From Serratia quinivorans (GTDB lineage: Bacteria; Pseudomonadota; Gammaproteobacteria; Enterobacterales; Enterobacteriaceae), in the NCBI RefSeq assembly GCF_946227985.1, contig NZ_CAMKGL010000003.1, positions 1-64,000 of the forward strand: a stretch of 64,000 nucleotides of DNA, given 5' to 3'. Position 1 is the first letter of the stretch; every line of letters begins with the position of its first letter. Made by a program: the position numbers and the translations under genes. This document shows positions 17,404 to 27,005 of this stretch, in pieces. The notes under the pieces were generated by a model that saw only the letters and a list, made by a program, of their open reading frames with translations, ran no database searches and had not been told where the DNA came from.

Positions 17404-18321
17404 CTACTGGCAACCCGGCAGGCTATTTGCCAGCAGGTCGGCCATAAAGGCTTGCAGTATCAATGGCTGGGAGACGCCTCTGCGCGTAATGGCGGTAAAC
17501 GGCCACAGGGAACTGAACCGGCTGGGATCAATTTGGCGCATTCTGCCGGTTTCAACCCAGGGCGTGGCGTAATGTATCGGCAAAAAACCGATATAGGCCC
17601 CAGAGAGGATCAACAATGCCTGAGCTTCGATGTTGTCGACAGTGGCCGTCGCCTTGCTGGCCTGTAATAACCTGATGTCGCGTCTTTGCAGATACCCGCG
17701 CGCCACAATATGGCTCTCGCTGATCCTGGTGAGCAGCGCCTTTTCCGTTGGCAGCGAGTCAAACAACGGGTTGTGACGACCGCAATACAGGCCATCACTT
17801 TCCTCATACAAATGCGAATAGAACAGGCCCGGCACCTGCAGCGGAAAATGTCCTATCGCCACATGCAGCCGACCATCAAGCACGCGCTCCTCCAGTTCGG
17901 CCGGTGTGCCAATATAAACATCAAGCTGGACATCATCCCCCCGCGACATGAATTTCCTGAGCGTTTTGGGAAGCGGGGACACGTCATCCGTAATGGTGTT
18001 GTCGATGATACCGATATAGAGCTTGCCGAAAATATGCTGCGTCAGCGCATGGGTCTCCATGCAGAAAGTATCCACCGCCAGCAGCAGCCGATGCGCCGCC
18101 TCGTACGCCGCCACGCCGTGCTCCGTCAGGCGGAATCCACCACGCCCGCGTTCGCACAAGGTGAAGCCCAACCTGGTTTCCAGGGTGTTCATCTGCCCAC
18201 TGATCGTCGACTGGCTGCTGTTCAGGGCGGCCTGGGCTGCCGCATATCCCCCACATTTGACCACCGTCATAAAAACTCTAAGCAATTTCATATCGACATC
18301 TTGTAGCTGTTTCACCGCCAT
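17404..18321 (-). CDS. LysR-family transcriptional regulator
   Basis: The 305-residue protein has the LysR N-terminal helix-turn-helix (LLRVFMTVVKCGGYAAAQ, then SSQSTISGQMNTLETRLG), with an effector-binding domain beyond residue 90. It diverges from the ureohydrolase gene 18470 across 148 bases that contain an inverted repeat. The layout copies that of gbuR-gbuA and gpuR-gpuA type pairs, in which a LysR protein senses a guanidino acid. The inducer here is inferred, not shown. Confidence 0.88.
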   Translation of the reverse strand: MAVKQLQDVDMKLLRVFMTVVKCGGYAAAQAALNSSQSTISGQMNTLETRLGFTLCERGRGGFRLTEHGVAAYEAAHRLLLAVDTFCMETHALTQHIFGKLYIGIIDNTITDDVSPLPKTLRKFMSRGDDVQLDVYIGTPAELEERVLDGRLHVAIGHFPLQVPGLFYSHLYEESDGLYCGRHNPLFDSLPTEKALLTRISESHIVARGYLQRRDIRLLQASKATATVDNIEAQALLILSGAYIGFLPIHYATPWVETGRMRQIDPSRFSSLWPFTAITRRGVSQPLILQAFMADLLANSLPGCQ

Positions 18322-18354
18322 TCCTCCTCGACGCCATTACAACGGAAACATCGA

Positions 18355-18390
18355 TTTGAGTATCTAATGTTGCATATTTGTTTACTCAAA
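18355..18390. promoter_or_regulatory. Inverted repeat in the LysR/ureohydrolase divergent promoter
   Basis: Perfect eight-base arms TTTGAGTA (18355-18362) and TACTCAAA (18383-18390) are separated by 20 bases. LysR proteins usually bind interrupted dyads between divergently read genes, so this is a good operator candidate. Confidence 0.5.
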
Positions 18391-18469
18391 GTTAACGGCC
18401 ATAGTGACTCAGAAGGTCGAAATAACTCAAGCCTTACCTTTTCAATCACCCATTACAGGAAGCACAAAG

Positions 18470-19453
18470 ATGCAGAAAAACAGTTATGAAACAGGGCGTT
18501 TGAACTTGCCATTCGTGGGCCATTGCACCTTTGCCAAGTCACCCGTCTGCCTGGACTGGAACAACATAGACGCCGATGTGGCAATTCTGGGGGCACCCAA
18601 CGACATGGGCACCCAGTGGCGGGCTGGCGCTCGCTTCGGGCCACGCAGCATTCGCGAAGCCTCAACGCTTTTTTCTTTCGGCCATTCTGGCGCCTACGAC
18701 CATGAAGATGACACCACCTACCTGACCAGCGATCAGGTCCGCATGGTCGACGTAGGCGATGCCGACATCATCCACACCGATATGGAAGGCAGTAATGCCA
18801 ACATCGAATTCGCGGTGCGTAAAATTCTTGAATCGGGAGCGATGCCGGTGGTACTTGGCGGCGATCACTCAATCCACGCTCCGGTAATCAAGGCCTACGC
18901 AGGGCGCGGTCCGGTACACATCGTGCATTTCGACGCCCACCTGGACTTTGTCGATGAACGCCACGGCGTACGCTATGGCCACGGCAGCCCATTACGCCGC
19001 GCCTCGGAAATGGACCATATCGTCGGTATGACGCAGATGGGCATCCGCAACGTATCTTCCTCAAACCGTGACGACTACGATGCGGCACGCAGCGCAGGCT
19101 CACAGATCCTGTCGGTCCGCGATGTGCGCCGCCTCGGCACCGAAGGTGTACTCGATTGCATCCCGGCGGGCACTGCCTACTACATCACCATTGACATCGA
19201 TGGCTTCGATCCCTCTATCGCACCAGGCACCGGCACCCCCAGCCACGGTGGTTTTACCTATTACGAAGTGCTGGAAATTATCCAGGCCTTGTCCAAACGC
19301 AGTAATGGCAACGTCATCGGCATGGATCTGGTCGAGGTCGCCCCCGCTTATGACCCAACCGGGCAGACTTCGATACTCGCCGCACAATTGCTGATGAACA
19401 GTCTCGGTTTCATTTTCCACGACCGCGCCACCAGCAAAGCACGCGCTCTATAG
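18470..19453 (+). CDS. Ureohydrolase (agmatinase / guanidinobutyrase family)
   Basis: Enzymes of this family remove urea from a guanidino compound using two Mn or a Ni centre. The 327-residue protein carries the full ligand set: GGDHS (about 130-134), HFDAHLD (about 153-159) and DIDGFDPSIAPGTGTP (about 242 onward). ATG 18470 is preferred because AGGAAG precedes it; upstream codons lack family similarity. Company with a LysR gene, an aldehyde dehydrogenase and a permease fits 4-guanidinobutyrate or another guanidino acid better than agmatine, but the substrate cannot be read from the sequence. Confidence 0.88.
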   Translation: MQKNSYETGRLNLPFVGHCTFAKSPVCLDWNNIDADVAILGAPNDMGTQWRAGARFGPRSIREASTLFSFGHSGAYDHEDDTTYLTSDQVRMVDVGDADIIHTDMEGSNANIEFAVRKILESGAMPVVLGGDHSIHAPVIKAYAGRGPVHIVHFDAHLDFVDERHGVRYGHGSPLRRASEMDHIVGMTQMGIRNVSSSNRDDYDAARSAGSQILSVRDVRRLGTEGVLDCIPAGTAYYITIDIDGFDPSIAPGTGTPSHGGFTYYEVLEIIQALSKRSNGNVIGMDLVEVAPAYDPTGQTSILAAQLLMNSLGFIFHDRATSKARAL

Positions 19454-19539
19454 CTATAGCCATCGCCGCGCACTGACGCAGCCAACCACGCTTCCCTGCC
19501 CGCGAACAAAATGCGGAAAACCTATTCGGAGACAGATTC

Positions 19540-21048
19540 ATGGATGCACTTGTACAGCAATACCTGGATCAATTCGGTGTATCAGACGCGACACGTCACT
19601 TCCTCGCCAAGCCTAAAAAGATGTTCATTGGCGGGGCCTGGCTTGAAGGTAGCGATAACAACAGCGCCAACGTGATCGAACCCTCGACCGGCGGCGTGCT
19701 GACCCAGATCCCCATAGGTAGCCTCAGGGACCTGGATTTCGCCGTTGCTGCGGCTCGCAGCCAGTTCGATGGTGGCAAATGGCGCCGTTTGAAACCGCTT
19801 GAACGCGAACGCCTGCTACACCGTCTGGCCGACCTTATCGAAGCCAATGCCACTGAATTGGCCGAGATTGAGTCAATCGACATGGGTAAGTCCGTCTCGC
19901 AAGCACGGGATGTCGATATCCAGGGCACCATTGATACTTTCCGCTACTTTGCCGGTTGGGCCTCAAAACTGCATGGTCGCACCGTCGAACCTTCCCTGCC
20001 GGGTAATTACCTGGCCTACACGCGCAAAGAGCCCATCGGCGTCGTGGGCGTCATCGTGCCATGGAACTTCCCGCTGCAAACCATGGCATGGAAGCTGGCT
20101 GCGGCGCTGGCCGTGGGGTGCACCGTCGTGGTCAAACCGGCCGAACTGACCTCTCTGTCCACGCTGCGCTTTGCCGAACTGGTAAAAGAAGCCGGTATTC
20201 CTGACGGGGTAGTCAACATCGTTACTGGGTATGGCAGCGTGATCGGCGCAGCCATGAGCAGCCACCCTGGCATCGACAAGCTGACCTTTACCGGCTCGAC
20301 CCCGGTCGGCCGCACCGTTGGCCAGAATGCAGTGAACAAGGTCAAGCGCGTTACGCTTGAGCTGGGCGGAAAATCGCCGGTACTGGTGCTGAAAGATGCC
20401 GATATTCCCGCGGCGGCGCGCGCAGTGGCCAATGGCGTATTTTTCAACTCTGGGCAAGTGTGCGACGCCGGTACCCGTGCGTACGTACACCGCAGTATTT
20501 ACGATCAATTCCTGCAAGCCCTGGTGGCCTACACCGAGACCCTGAAGATCGCCCCCGGCCTCGATCCGGATTGCTTCATCAGCCCGCTGGTGTCCGCCAA
20601 ACAGAAAGACAATGTCAGCTCATACATTGCCGTCGGCCTGCAGGAAGGGGCCAAACTGGCCTATGGTGGACGCACACTGGACGGCCCTGGCTATTTCGTC
20701 GAACCCACCATTTTTTCCCACTGCCACAACGACATGCGGATCGTGCAAGAAGAGATCTTTGGCCCGGTACTGGTAACCATTCCCTTCGATACCACAGAGG
20801 AAGCGGTCAGGTTGGCAAACGATTCATCGTTTGGCCTGGCCGCGGCGATCTATTCCAACGATCTGGGTCTGGTGCATAGCTTAATTCCGCAACTGCATGC
20901 CGGTTCTGTCTATGTGAATGCCCACAGCACTATTGATCCCTCCATGCCGTTCGGCGGCTTCAAAGAGTCCGGCTTCGGCAAGGATCTGGGGCCAGAACAA
21001 CTTGACTACCTGATGGAAACCAAGGCGGTGTGGATCACCCTGCCCTAA
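19540..21048 (+). CDS. NAD(P)-dependent aldehyde dehydrogenase
   Basis: The 502-residue protein is a complete class of aldehyde dehydrogenase. Visible are VPWNFPLQ, the cofactor site FTGSTPVGR, the general base E274 in LELGGKSP, and catalytic C308 in NSGQVCDAGT. It is related to betaine aldehyde and gamma-guanidinobutyraldehyde dehydrogenases. It would turn the aldehyde made by the GMC enzyme of this operon into the acid used by the ureohydrolase. It begins 86 bases after the ureohydrolase stop. Confidence 0.92.
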   Translation: MDALVQQYLDQFGVSDATRHFLAKPKKMFIGGAWLEGSDNNSANVIEPSTGGVLTQIPIGSLRDLDFAVAAARSQFDGGKWRRLKPLERERLLHRLADLIEANATELAEIESIDMGKSVSQARDVDIQGTIDTFRYFAGWASKLHGRTVEPSLPGNYLAYTRKEPIGVVGVIVPWNFPLQTMAWKLAAALAVGCTVVVKPAELTSLSTLRFAELVKEAGIPDGVVNIVTGYGSVIGAAMSSHPGIDKLTFTGSTPVGRTVGQNAVNKVKRVTLELGGKSPVLVLKDADIPAAARAVANGVFFNSGQVCDAGTRAYVHRSIYDQFLQALVAYTETLKIAPGLDPDCFISPLVSAKQKDNVSSYIAVGLQEGAKLAYGGRTLDGPGYFVEPTIFSHCHNDMRIVQEEIFGPVLVTIPFDTTEEAVRLANDSSFGLAAAIYSNDLGLVHSLIPQLHAGSVYVNAHSTIDPSMPFGGFKESGFGKDLGPEQLDYLMETKAVWITLP

Positions 21049-21158
21049 GCGTTCTCATCCCGCCCGCTGCGGCCAGCCTATGGCTGCAGCAGGACGGAAA
21101 ATAAGATCAGATCCCTTGAATTTTCAAGACTTCCACCAACATGACGGTGAGGTATTTC

Positions 21159-22667
21159 ATGCAATCTGACGTAAACGCAGCCAAAGCCATCACCAGCGCT
21201 CAGGGCACCATCGAAGGGCGCTCGATTGACTTTGTTCCGGTTAGTGAAAGAAATGACAGGCTCTCCAGCCAGGGGCCGTTCTGGTTCGTCGGCAACTTTA
21301 CCTTCTTTACCATGACGATTGGTTTTGTCGGACCGAGTGTCGGTCTCACCGCGCTCTGGACTACCCTCGCCGGTACCCTCGGCATCATGTTCGGCACGCT
21401 ATTTATGGCGTTCCACGGTTCGCAAGGTCCGCATCTGGGGCTGCCACAGATGATCCAGTCCCGCGCGCAATTCGGTTATCGCGGCGTGGTGTTGGTATTG
21501 CTGGCAACCCTGTTTGTGTTCGCCGGTTTCAACATCGTTAACCTGGTGCTGATGATGCAGGGCCTGAAAACCCTGTTCAGTTGGAATCCGTTCCAGGTCG
21601 CCCTGGCCGTGACGGTGCCCGCCACCATTCTGGCCATCCTCGGGCACGACTGGATGCACAAGGCCTTCAAGTGGTCGCTGTATCTATCATTACCACTGTA
21701 TGGCCTGGTGACCCTGGCCATCCTCATGGGTTGGGTACCGGATGCAAAGCCCCTTGCCGGCGCAACCCCAGCGGCAGCGTTAGGGTTCAACTGGACTGGC
21801 TTTATCGCCCAGTTCGCGGCAGCAGCCAGCTACAACATCGCCTATGCGCCCTATGTCTCGGACTACTCTCGCTACCTGCCGAAAAACACCCCAAGCGGCA
21901 AGCTGATCACCGCGGTATTCCTGGGTGCGTCGCTGTCGGGGGCCTGGATGATCGCCGTCGGCGGCTGGCTGGGCGCTCACCTGCACGCTACCGATGTGCT
22001 GGTATCGCTTAACCAGGTCGGTGCCGGCATTGCACCAAAGCTGGGTACCCTGGTCGTCGCCGTTGCCATCCTCTCTTTCCTGCCGGTGATCGCAATGAAC
22101 ATCTATAGCGCCAAGCTAACCGCCATCACCAGTGTCGACTCGTTCAGGAAGATCGCTCCCACAGCCAGGGTACGCATTGTGGCCATCATTTTTGTGGTGT
22201 TGCTGCAGCTGGGAGTGGCGATGACTATCTACAACTCAGGGTCGGGATTATCGGTGCTGAACATCTATCTGGTGCTGATGCTGTACTTCCTGGTGCCCTG
22301 GACCGCCGTCAACCTGACCGACTATTTCTTTGTGCGCAAAGGGCGTTATGCCGTGCCGCATTTCTTCATGTCCGGCAACAGCATCTACGGCTCCTGGGGC
22401 ACCCGTGGCCTACTGGCTTACGCCATCGGTTTTATTGCGATGATCCCCTTCTTCTGCGTCTTCAACGGGAGCCAAGAGGTCTATGTCGGCTCGTTGGCCC
22501 GGGCCATGGGCAGCGTTGATCTGGCCTGGCTGGTCGGTCTTATCGTCTCGGGCGCGACCTACTACTTACTCTCCAACTCGCTTGATCTGGACAGTGAAGA
22601 ACGTGTGATTAAGCACATCGAGCAACATATGCCGGAATTTACCACCGGGGACAAGAAACCTGTCTGA
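21159..22667 (+). CDS. NCS1-family permease (purine-cytosine permease type)
   Basis: The 502-residue protein shows about twelve hydrophobic segments and NCS1 features: [16 protein letters not shown] near the start, [19 protein letters not shown] in the middle, and [13 protein letters not shown] toward the end. ATG 21159 is preferred over ATG 21141 because a GAGGT site lies seven bases upstream. NCS1 proteins import nucleobases, allantoin, hydantoins and related nitrogen compounds using H+ or Na+. Here it is probably the uptake route for the substrate of the flanking catabolic genes. Confidence 0.9.
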   Translation: MQSDVNAAKAITSAQGTIEGRSIDFVPVSERNDRLSSQGPFWFVGNFTFFTMTIGFVGPSVGLTALWTTLAGTLGIMFGTLFMAFHGSQGPHLGLPQMIQSRAQFGYRGVVLVLLATLFVFAGFNIVNLVLMMQGLKTLFSWNPFQVALAVTVPATILAILGHDWMHKAFKWSLYLSLPLYGLVTLAILMGWVPDAKPLAGATPAAALGFNWTGFIAQFAAAASYNIAYAPYVSDYSRYLPKNTPSGKLITAVFLGASLSGAWMIAVGGWLGAHLHATDVLVSLNQVGAGIAPKLGTLVVAVAILSFLPVIAMNIYSAKLTAITSVDSFRKIAPTARVRIVAIIFVVLLQLGVAMTIYNSGSGLSVLNIYLVLMLYFLVPWTAVNLTDYFFVRKGRYAVPHFFMSGNSIYGSWGTRGLLAYAIGFIAMIPFFCVFNGSQEVYVGSLARAMGSVDLAWLVGLIVSGATYYLLSNSLDLDSEERVIKHIEQHMPEFTTGDKKPV

Positions 22668-22698
22668 GGCTCGACCCGACGAAAGGAACCAAAAAATC

Positions 22699-24387
22699 AT
22701 GGCGATCAAACAATACGATTACATCATTGTTGGGGCCGGCTCAGCCGGGTGTGTGCTGGCAAGCCGGTTGAGTGAAGACCCGAATGTCAGCGTACTGGTG
22801 CTTGAGTACGGCGGCAGTGACCGCAGCATTATCATCCAGATGCCGAGTGCATTTTCTATCCCGATGAATACCAAAAAGTACAACTGGCATTACCAAACGG
22901 CGGCCGAGCCGCACCTAGACAACCGCAAGTTGCATTGCCCTCGCGGCAAAGTACTGGGGGGGTCCTCGTCGATCAACGGACTGGTTTATATCCGTGGGCA
23001 CGCTTGTGACTTCGACCAGTGGGAGTCGCTCGGCGCCAAGGGGTGGGGCTATCGCAACTGTCTGCCGTACTTTAAGCGGGCAGAGAATTACAAGTTCGGC
23101 GGTGACGACTATCGCGGCAGTGAAGGCCCCTTGAGCACCAACAACGGCAATAATATGGTGAACCCGCTGTATGGTGCCTGGATCGACTCCGGTGCCCAGG
23201 CAGGCTACATCAGGACCGATGACTGCAACGGCCATATGCAGGAGGGCTTCGGGGCGATGCACATGACCGTCAAGAACGGTGTGCGCTGGTCCACCGCCAA
23301 CGCCTACCTCCGCCCAGCCATGCAGCGACCTAACCTGACAGTGATCACTCAGGCGATGACCCGCCAGATATTACTGGAAGGCAAACGTGCTATCGGCGTG
23401 ACCTACGACCAGAACGGCGTTACCCATACCGTGCACTGCAAACACGAGGTGCTGGTGTCATCCGGCCCTATAGGTTCACCGCACCTGCTGCAACGTTCCG
23501 GCATCGGCCCGGCAGCCGTGCTCCGCGAAGCAGGTATTCCGGTGAAACACGATCTTCCCGGCGTCGGTGAAAACCTGCAGGATCACTCGGAAATCTATAT
23601 CCAGTACGCCTGCAAAGAACCTGTTTCGCTCAATAGCAAGATGGGGTGGTTCAGTAAGGCATTGATCGGTTTGCGTTGGTTGCTGTTCAAGGATGGCCTG
23701 GGAGCAAGCAACCACTTTGAAGCCGGTGGCTTCATCCGTTCCGAAGTGGGGTTACGTTGGCCGGATATCCAGTTTCACTTCTTGCCGGCGGCCATGCGCT
23801 ACGATGGCGATAAACCGTTTAAAGGCGATGGTTTCATGGTCTTGACCGGGCCGAACAAACCCAAAAGCCGTGGCTATGTGCGCGCTCGTTCAGCCGATCC
23901 TTATTCACACCCGGAGATCCAATTCAACTACCTGCAAAGCGAGGAAGATCGCGAAGGCTTCCGCCGCTGCGTACGCCTGACACGTGAAATCATCAACCAA
24001 CCGGCGATGGATCGTTTCCGCGGCGTCGAACTGGCACCGGGACCCGATGTGACGACCGATGAAGAGATTGACGCCTTCGTGCGCGCCAACATGGAAAGCA
24101 CCATGCATCCTTGCGGTTCCTGCCGTATGGGTGAAGACGCTATGGCGGTTGTCGACTCAACGCTGAAAGTGCACGGCCTGCATGGCCTGCGCGTGATCGA
24201 CTCGTCGGTGTTCCCGACCGAACCGAACGGTAACCTGAACGCCCCCACCATTATGTTGGCCGAACGCGCATCGGATCTGGTAAGAGGCAAAACATTGCTG
24301 CCCGAAGCCGATGTTTCGGTCGGGTTGGCAGACCACTGGCAAACCCGGCAACGCACCAATAAGCCGCTACGTACGGTGGATGTATGA
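22699..24387 (+). CDS. GMC-family oxidoreductase (choline dehydrogenase-like)
   Basis: The 562-residue flavoprotein has the FAD-binding GAGSAG at residues 12-17, the second GMC signature [16 protein letters not shown], and the C-terminal [10 protein letters not shown] plus [15 protein letters not shown]. It resembles BetA and related alcohol dehydrogenases that oxidise an alcohol to an aldehyde with FAD. It follows the permease by 31 bases and ends the operon. The substrate is probably a small amino or guanidino alcohol, by inference from the neighbours. Confidence 0.9.
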   Translation: MAIKQYDYIIVGAGSAGCVLASRLSEDPNVSVLVLEYGGSDRSIIIQMPSAFSIPMNTKKYNWHYQTAAEPHLDNRKLHCPRGKVLGGSSSINGLVYIRGHACDFDQWESLGAKGWGYRNCLPYFKRAENYKFGGDDYRGSEGPLSTNNGNNMVNPLYGAWIDSGAQAGYIRTDDCNGHMQEGFGAMHMTVKNGVRWSTANAYLRPAMQRPNLTVITQAMTRQILLEGKRAIGVTYDQNGVTHTVHCKHEVLVSSGPIGSPHLLQRSGIGPAAVLREAGIPVKHDLPGVGENLQDHSEIYIQYACKEPVSLNSKMGWFSKALIGLRWLLFKDGLGASNHFEAGGFIRSEVGLRWPDIQFHFLPAAMRYDGDKPFKGDGFMVLTGPNKPKSRGYVRARSADPYSHPEIQFNYLQSEEDREGFRRCVRLTREIINQPAMDRFRGVELAPGPDVTTDEEIDAFVRANMESTMHPCGSCRMGEDAMAVVDSTLKVHGLHGLRVIDSSVFPTEPNGNLNAPTIMLAERASDLVRGKTLLPEADVSVGLADHWQTRQRTNKPLRTVDV

Positions 24388-24421
24388 GCGGGGTATTCTA
24401 AATCCAGCTCCGTATCCTGTT

Positions 24422-24460
24422 AACAGCCCAGTGAGCACATCACCGGGCTGTTTTGCTTTT
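24422..24460 (+). terminator. Rho-independent terminator after the GMC gene
   Basis: AACAGCCC pairs with GGGCTGTT, and the inner GTGA/TCAC extends the stem. The hairpin is followed by TTTTGCTTTT. This is a textbook intrinsic terminator closing the catabolic operon. Confidence 0.85.
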
Positions 24461-24552
24461 AGGGTATCCATATACGGAGCAAGACTGGCGGTTTGGTCGT
24501 CCCAAAATGCATTATTGGAACTCCGTCAATAATGGACATGGACGCCCAATGA

Positions 24553-25167
24553 TTAGAGCTGCGCTCGCGTGCTGCGGCGCAACCAGCCATAAAGTTCGGC
24601 ATTGCGCCGAAACCCCATTTTCCGCATCACACTCATCTTGTGGTTACTGACCGTTTTCACGCTGATGTCCAACATATGGGCAATTTGCGTGACGCCCAAT
24701 TCCCACTTCATGCATCTCATGATTTCCTGTTCTCGCAGCGTCAGGATCCTTTGACAGGCACAAGCGCGTTTATGGCCAGGGCTGTCCAATGGCCATGATC
24801 GCTGACGCGCCAGCCCGGCGATAACCACCTGTAATACTGATGAAACCGGCATATCGTGACGGATCACCCCAGACTCAAGCACGCACCTGGCGCTAGCGCT
24901 GGCGGTGACAGAGTGCCGCTTATCCGGTTGACGCAGTGTGAAATACAGCGGTTTCCGCCCCGCTGGCGGTAACTCATATTGACAAAAACAGCTCAAATTG
25001 CCGGGGGAGAAATAGCGAAAAACCAAATCGGCCTCACTGGCCCGATCAATATCCACGATACGCACCAACACACCGAGCGAATTGAAGTGCTGCATTAAAA
25101 CATCCTGTAATCCCTTGATGAAAAAAGTGTTCTTATCAGATAAGGCTATTGTCATTATGGAACTCAT
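24553..25167 (-). CDS. LuxR-type (GerE HTH) transcriptional regulator of the fimbrial operon end
   Basis: The 204-residue protein begins MSSIMTIALSDKNTFFIKGLQ, resembling a receiver-like domain that lacks an obvious phosphoacceptor cluster. A C-terminal LuxR helix-turn-helix (TLREQEIMRCMKWELGVTQ, then SVKTVSNHKMSVMRKMGF) is clear. ATG 25167 is chosen because of AGGAG upstream. It is the last gene of the minus-strand run that starts at the fimbrial pilin. Similar orphan LuxR proteins control fimbriae and motility in enterics, so a feedback role is possible. Confidence 0.72.
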   Translation of the reverse strand: MSSIMTIALSDKNTFFIKGLQDVLMQHFNSLGVLVRIVDIDRASEADLVFRYFSPGNLSCFCQYELPPAGRKPLYFTLRQPDKRHSVTASASARCVLESGVIRHDMPVSSVLQVVIAGLARQRSWPLDSPGHKRACACQRILTLREQEIMRCMKWELGVTQIAHMLDISVKTVSNHKMSVMRKMGFRRNAELYGWLRRSTRAQL

Positions 25168-25214
25168 GCTGGCTCTCCTGCCTTTATTAAGCCTAACCAC
25201 TGCCGTATTCGCCC

Positions 25215-26528
25215 TTAGGGGGTCTGACTATTGTCGATGCGCAATTCGTAAACCATGGTGGCATTCGGCGGCACTTTTGGCGGATAGCCCGCCTCGCCAT
25301 AGGCAAACTCCGGGGGCACCACCATGGTCAATGAACCGTGATTGCGAAGATGACCCATCGCTTCCCGGAATAAAGGCGGATACGCGGAGAGCGGTTGTGA
25401 AAGGACTTTTCCGCTGAGTTCCATATCCTGGATGACGGTGCCATCGGTCAGCCTTTCCTTGACCACCACGTCAATCACGGCATCCTTGGCCAACTCGTGA
25501 TCGCCGGCGTAATCCACCCGGTACCAGAAGCCCATCGCCGATTGTTTTACGCCCTTCTGTTTACTGAAACGGGCAAGATAATCCTGATCTTGTTGCACCT
25601 GCGCCTTGACCCGTTTTTCTCGCGCGGCACCAGCGGCGCTATCTGCTTGTTCCATCAGTCTGGTCAGCTCAGCCGGGGGCAACAATAAATGACCGGCAAC
25701 CGCATCCAATACGCCAGCCAGCAAACTATTACGGTCTACCGGTACGCCCCAACTCTGGCGTTCAGCCATTAACCCATCAATATCCCGCCCAAGCGCACTG
25801 CCTGCCGCATAGGACAACCGCGTCTTTTCATCCTTTAGCTGTTCAGCCGTGACTTCCCACTGCCGGCGCTTGCGTAATTCCGTCGCCTCGCTCTGCGCTT
25901 GCACCAGCCGTTGCTGCTGCCCCGCCAGCTTCTGCCCATATTCCTGATTAGCTTGTTCTGTTGCGGACAATTTCGCTGTCAGGCTGGCTAATTGGCTCTC
26001 GGCCAGAGCCTGCGCCTTTCTGGCCTGCTGCATATCCTGTTGAGCTTGCTGCAGTAAAGAGGCCGTTCGTTGCGCATCCGGCGAACCACGCCAGGCCTGA
26101 CTCAGCCCCGCCAAGGACTGCTGCAACAGCGACATGTCAGGCGGCACCGGTGAAGCACTAACGGAGGGTTTCTCGGCACGCAACGCGATAATCTCCTGGC
26201 GCAACGCAACCAGTTCTGCCTGTTGGCGAGTCAGCTGTTGCTCACTTTCCAACAGCGACCGGCGAAGCGTAAAGGCCGTCGAAGCACCGGCTATTGGGGG
26301 GGCTGCCCGCTTTGCGGTCTGGCGGGGATTGTTATCTTTCTTTTTGGCTGCCGCCGTTTTCTCGTCGCTGCGCGCTTTATCGCTCGCTGGCGTCTCCGGC
26401 TTAACATTCTGACGCTGGTATTGTTCGGCAAATTGCAGCAGAGCAGGTACGCCCTCATCTGCCTGTGCCTTACCCACGACCATCAGTGCCGTAAACCCCA
26501 AAAAAGCCAGCCGAGACAGCCGCATCAT
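25215..26528 (-). CDS. Periplasmic FKBP-type peptidyl-prolyl isomerase with long coiled-coil N-region
   Basis: The 437-residue protein has a signal peptide (1-24), a long glutamine- and alanine-rich coiled-coil stretch (about 70-210), an FKBP N-terminal-like segment (YAAGSALGRDIDGLM), and the FKBP catalytic fold at the end (VVPPEFAYGEAGYPPKVPPN, then YELRIDN). It catalyses proline isomerisation and can chaperone exported proteins. Its start overlaps the lipoprotein gene by four bases. An FKBP tied to a pilus operon is unusual, and the coiled-coil region is much longer than in FkpA or FklB. Confidence 0.82.
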   Translation of the reverse strand: MMRLSRLAFLGFTALMVVGKAQADEGVPALLQFAEQYQRQNVKPETPASDKARSDEKTAAAKKKDNNPRQTAKRAAPPIAGASTAFTLRRSLLESEQQLTRQQAELVALRQEIIALRAEKPSVSASPVPPDMSLLQQSLAGLSQAWRGSPDAQRTASLLQQAQQDMQQARKAQALAESQLASLTAKLSATEQANQEYGQKLAGQQQRLVQAQSEATELRKRRQWEVTAEQLKDEKTRLSYAAGSALGRDIDGLMAERQSWGVPVDRNSLLAGVLDAVAGHLLLPPAELTRLMEQADSAAGAAREKRVKAQVQQDQDYLARFSKQKGVKQSAMGFWYRVDYAGDHELAKDAVIDVVVKERLTDGTVIQDMELSGKVLSQPLSAYPPLFREAMGHLRNHGSLTMVVPPEFAYGEAGYPPKVPPNATMVYELRIDNSQTP

Positions 26529-26947
26529 TTACCCAGCTCCCCGCGTTCCGCCAGGCCCGTCAGTACCGCCTGATTCACTCCGGCGCACAGTAAATTAACT
26601 TTATAGCGATACAGCGCATCCACGGTCTCCTGGGTATCGCCATTAACTTTGGTTCGCACCCCGGCGTACTGCGAAGCGCCACTCATCAAACTGTCGAAAG
26701 CCTGCTTATACTGTTGAAACTGCTTGGCATTGATATTACGCAGTGCGCCCAGTTGTTCCTGGCACTGCTGTAGCCGCTCAGCCTCACGCTGTTTGCGTAA
26801 GGTTTCCTCCGATATCTCCTTGGTGGCGCTGGCCTTCCCGGCGGTTACGGTTTTAGTCGACTTCGGGTTTTGACACGCCGTGGCCCCCATGACCACCAGA
26901 CACAAGATCCCCATTCGGACGCTAAGATTTATATGCTTCACCATCAT
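26525..26947 (-). CDS. Small lipoprotein of unknown function
   Basis: The 140-residue protein has a lipobox (VMGATAC) after a short hydrophobic leader, so it should be a diacylated lipoprotein. The mature part is charged and helical (EISEETLRKQREAERLQQCQ). ATG 26947 or 26944 is chosen because GGAAAG lies just before them. It overlaps the FKBP gene by four bases and follows the PglL-like gene by 58 bases. No family was recognised. Confidence 0.7.
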   Translation of the reverse strand: MMVKHINLSVRMGILCLVVMGATACQNPKSTKTVTAGKASATKEISEETLRKQREAERLQQCQEQLGALRNINAKQFQQYKQAFDSLMSGASQYAGVRTKVNGDTQETVDALYRYKVNLLCAGVNQAVLTGLAERGELGK

Positions 26948-27005
26948 CTTTCCGGCTTCCTTTTTTAGATGTATTCCTGTCCAGCACGGCCATAGCCTGC
27001 CGTGA

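Noticed and set aside
21066-21092. Hairpin between aldehyde dehydrogenase and permease genes as a terminator
   Set aside because: The stem is interrupted and no T-run follows; it may be a processing or REP-like structure within one operon.
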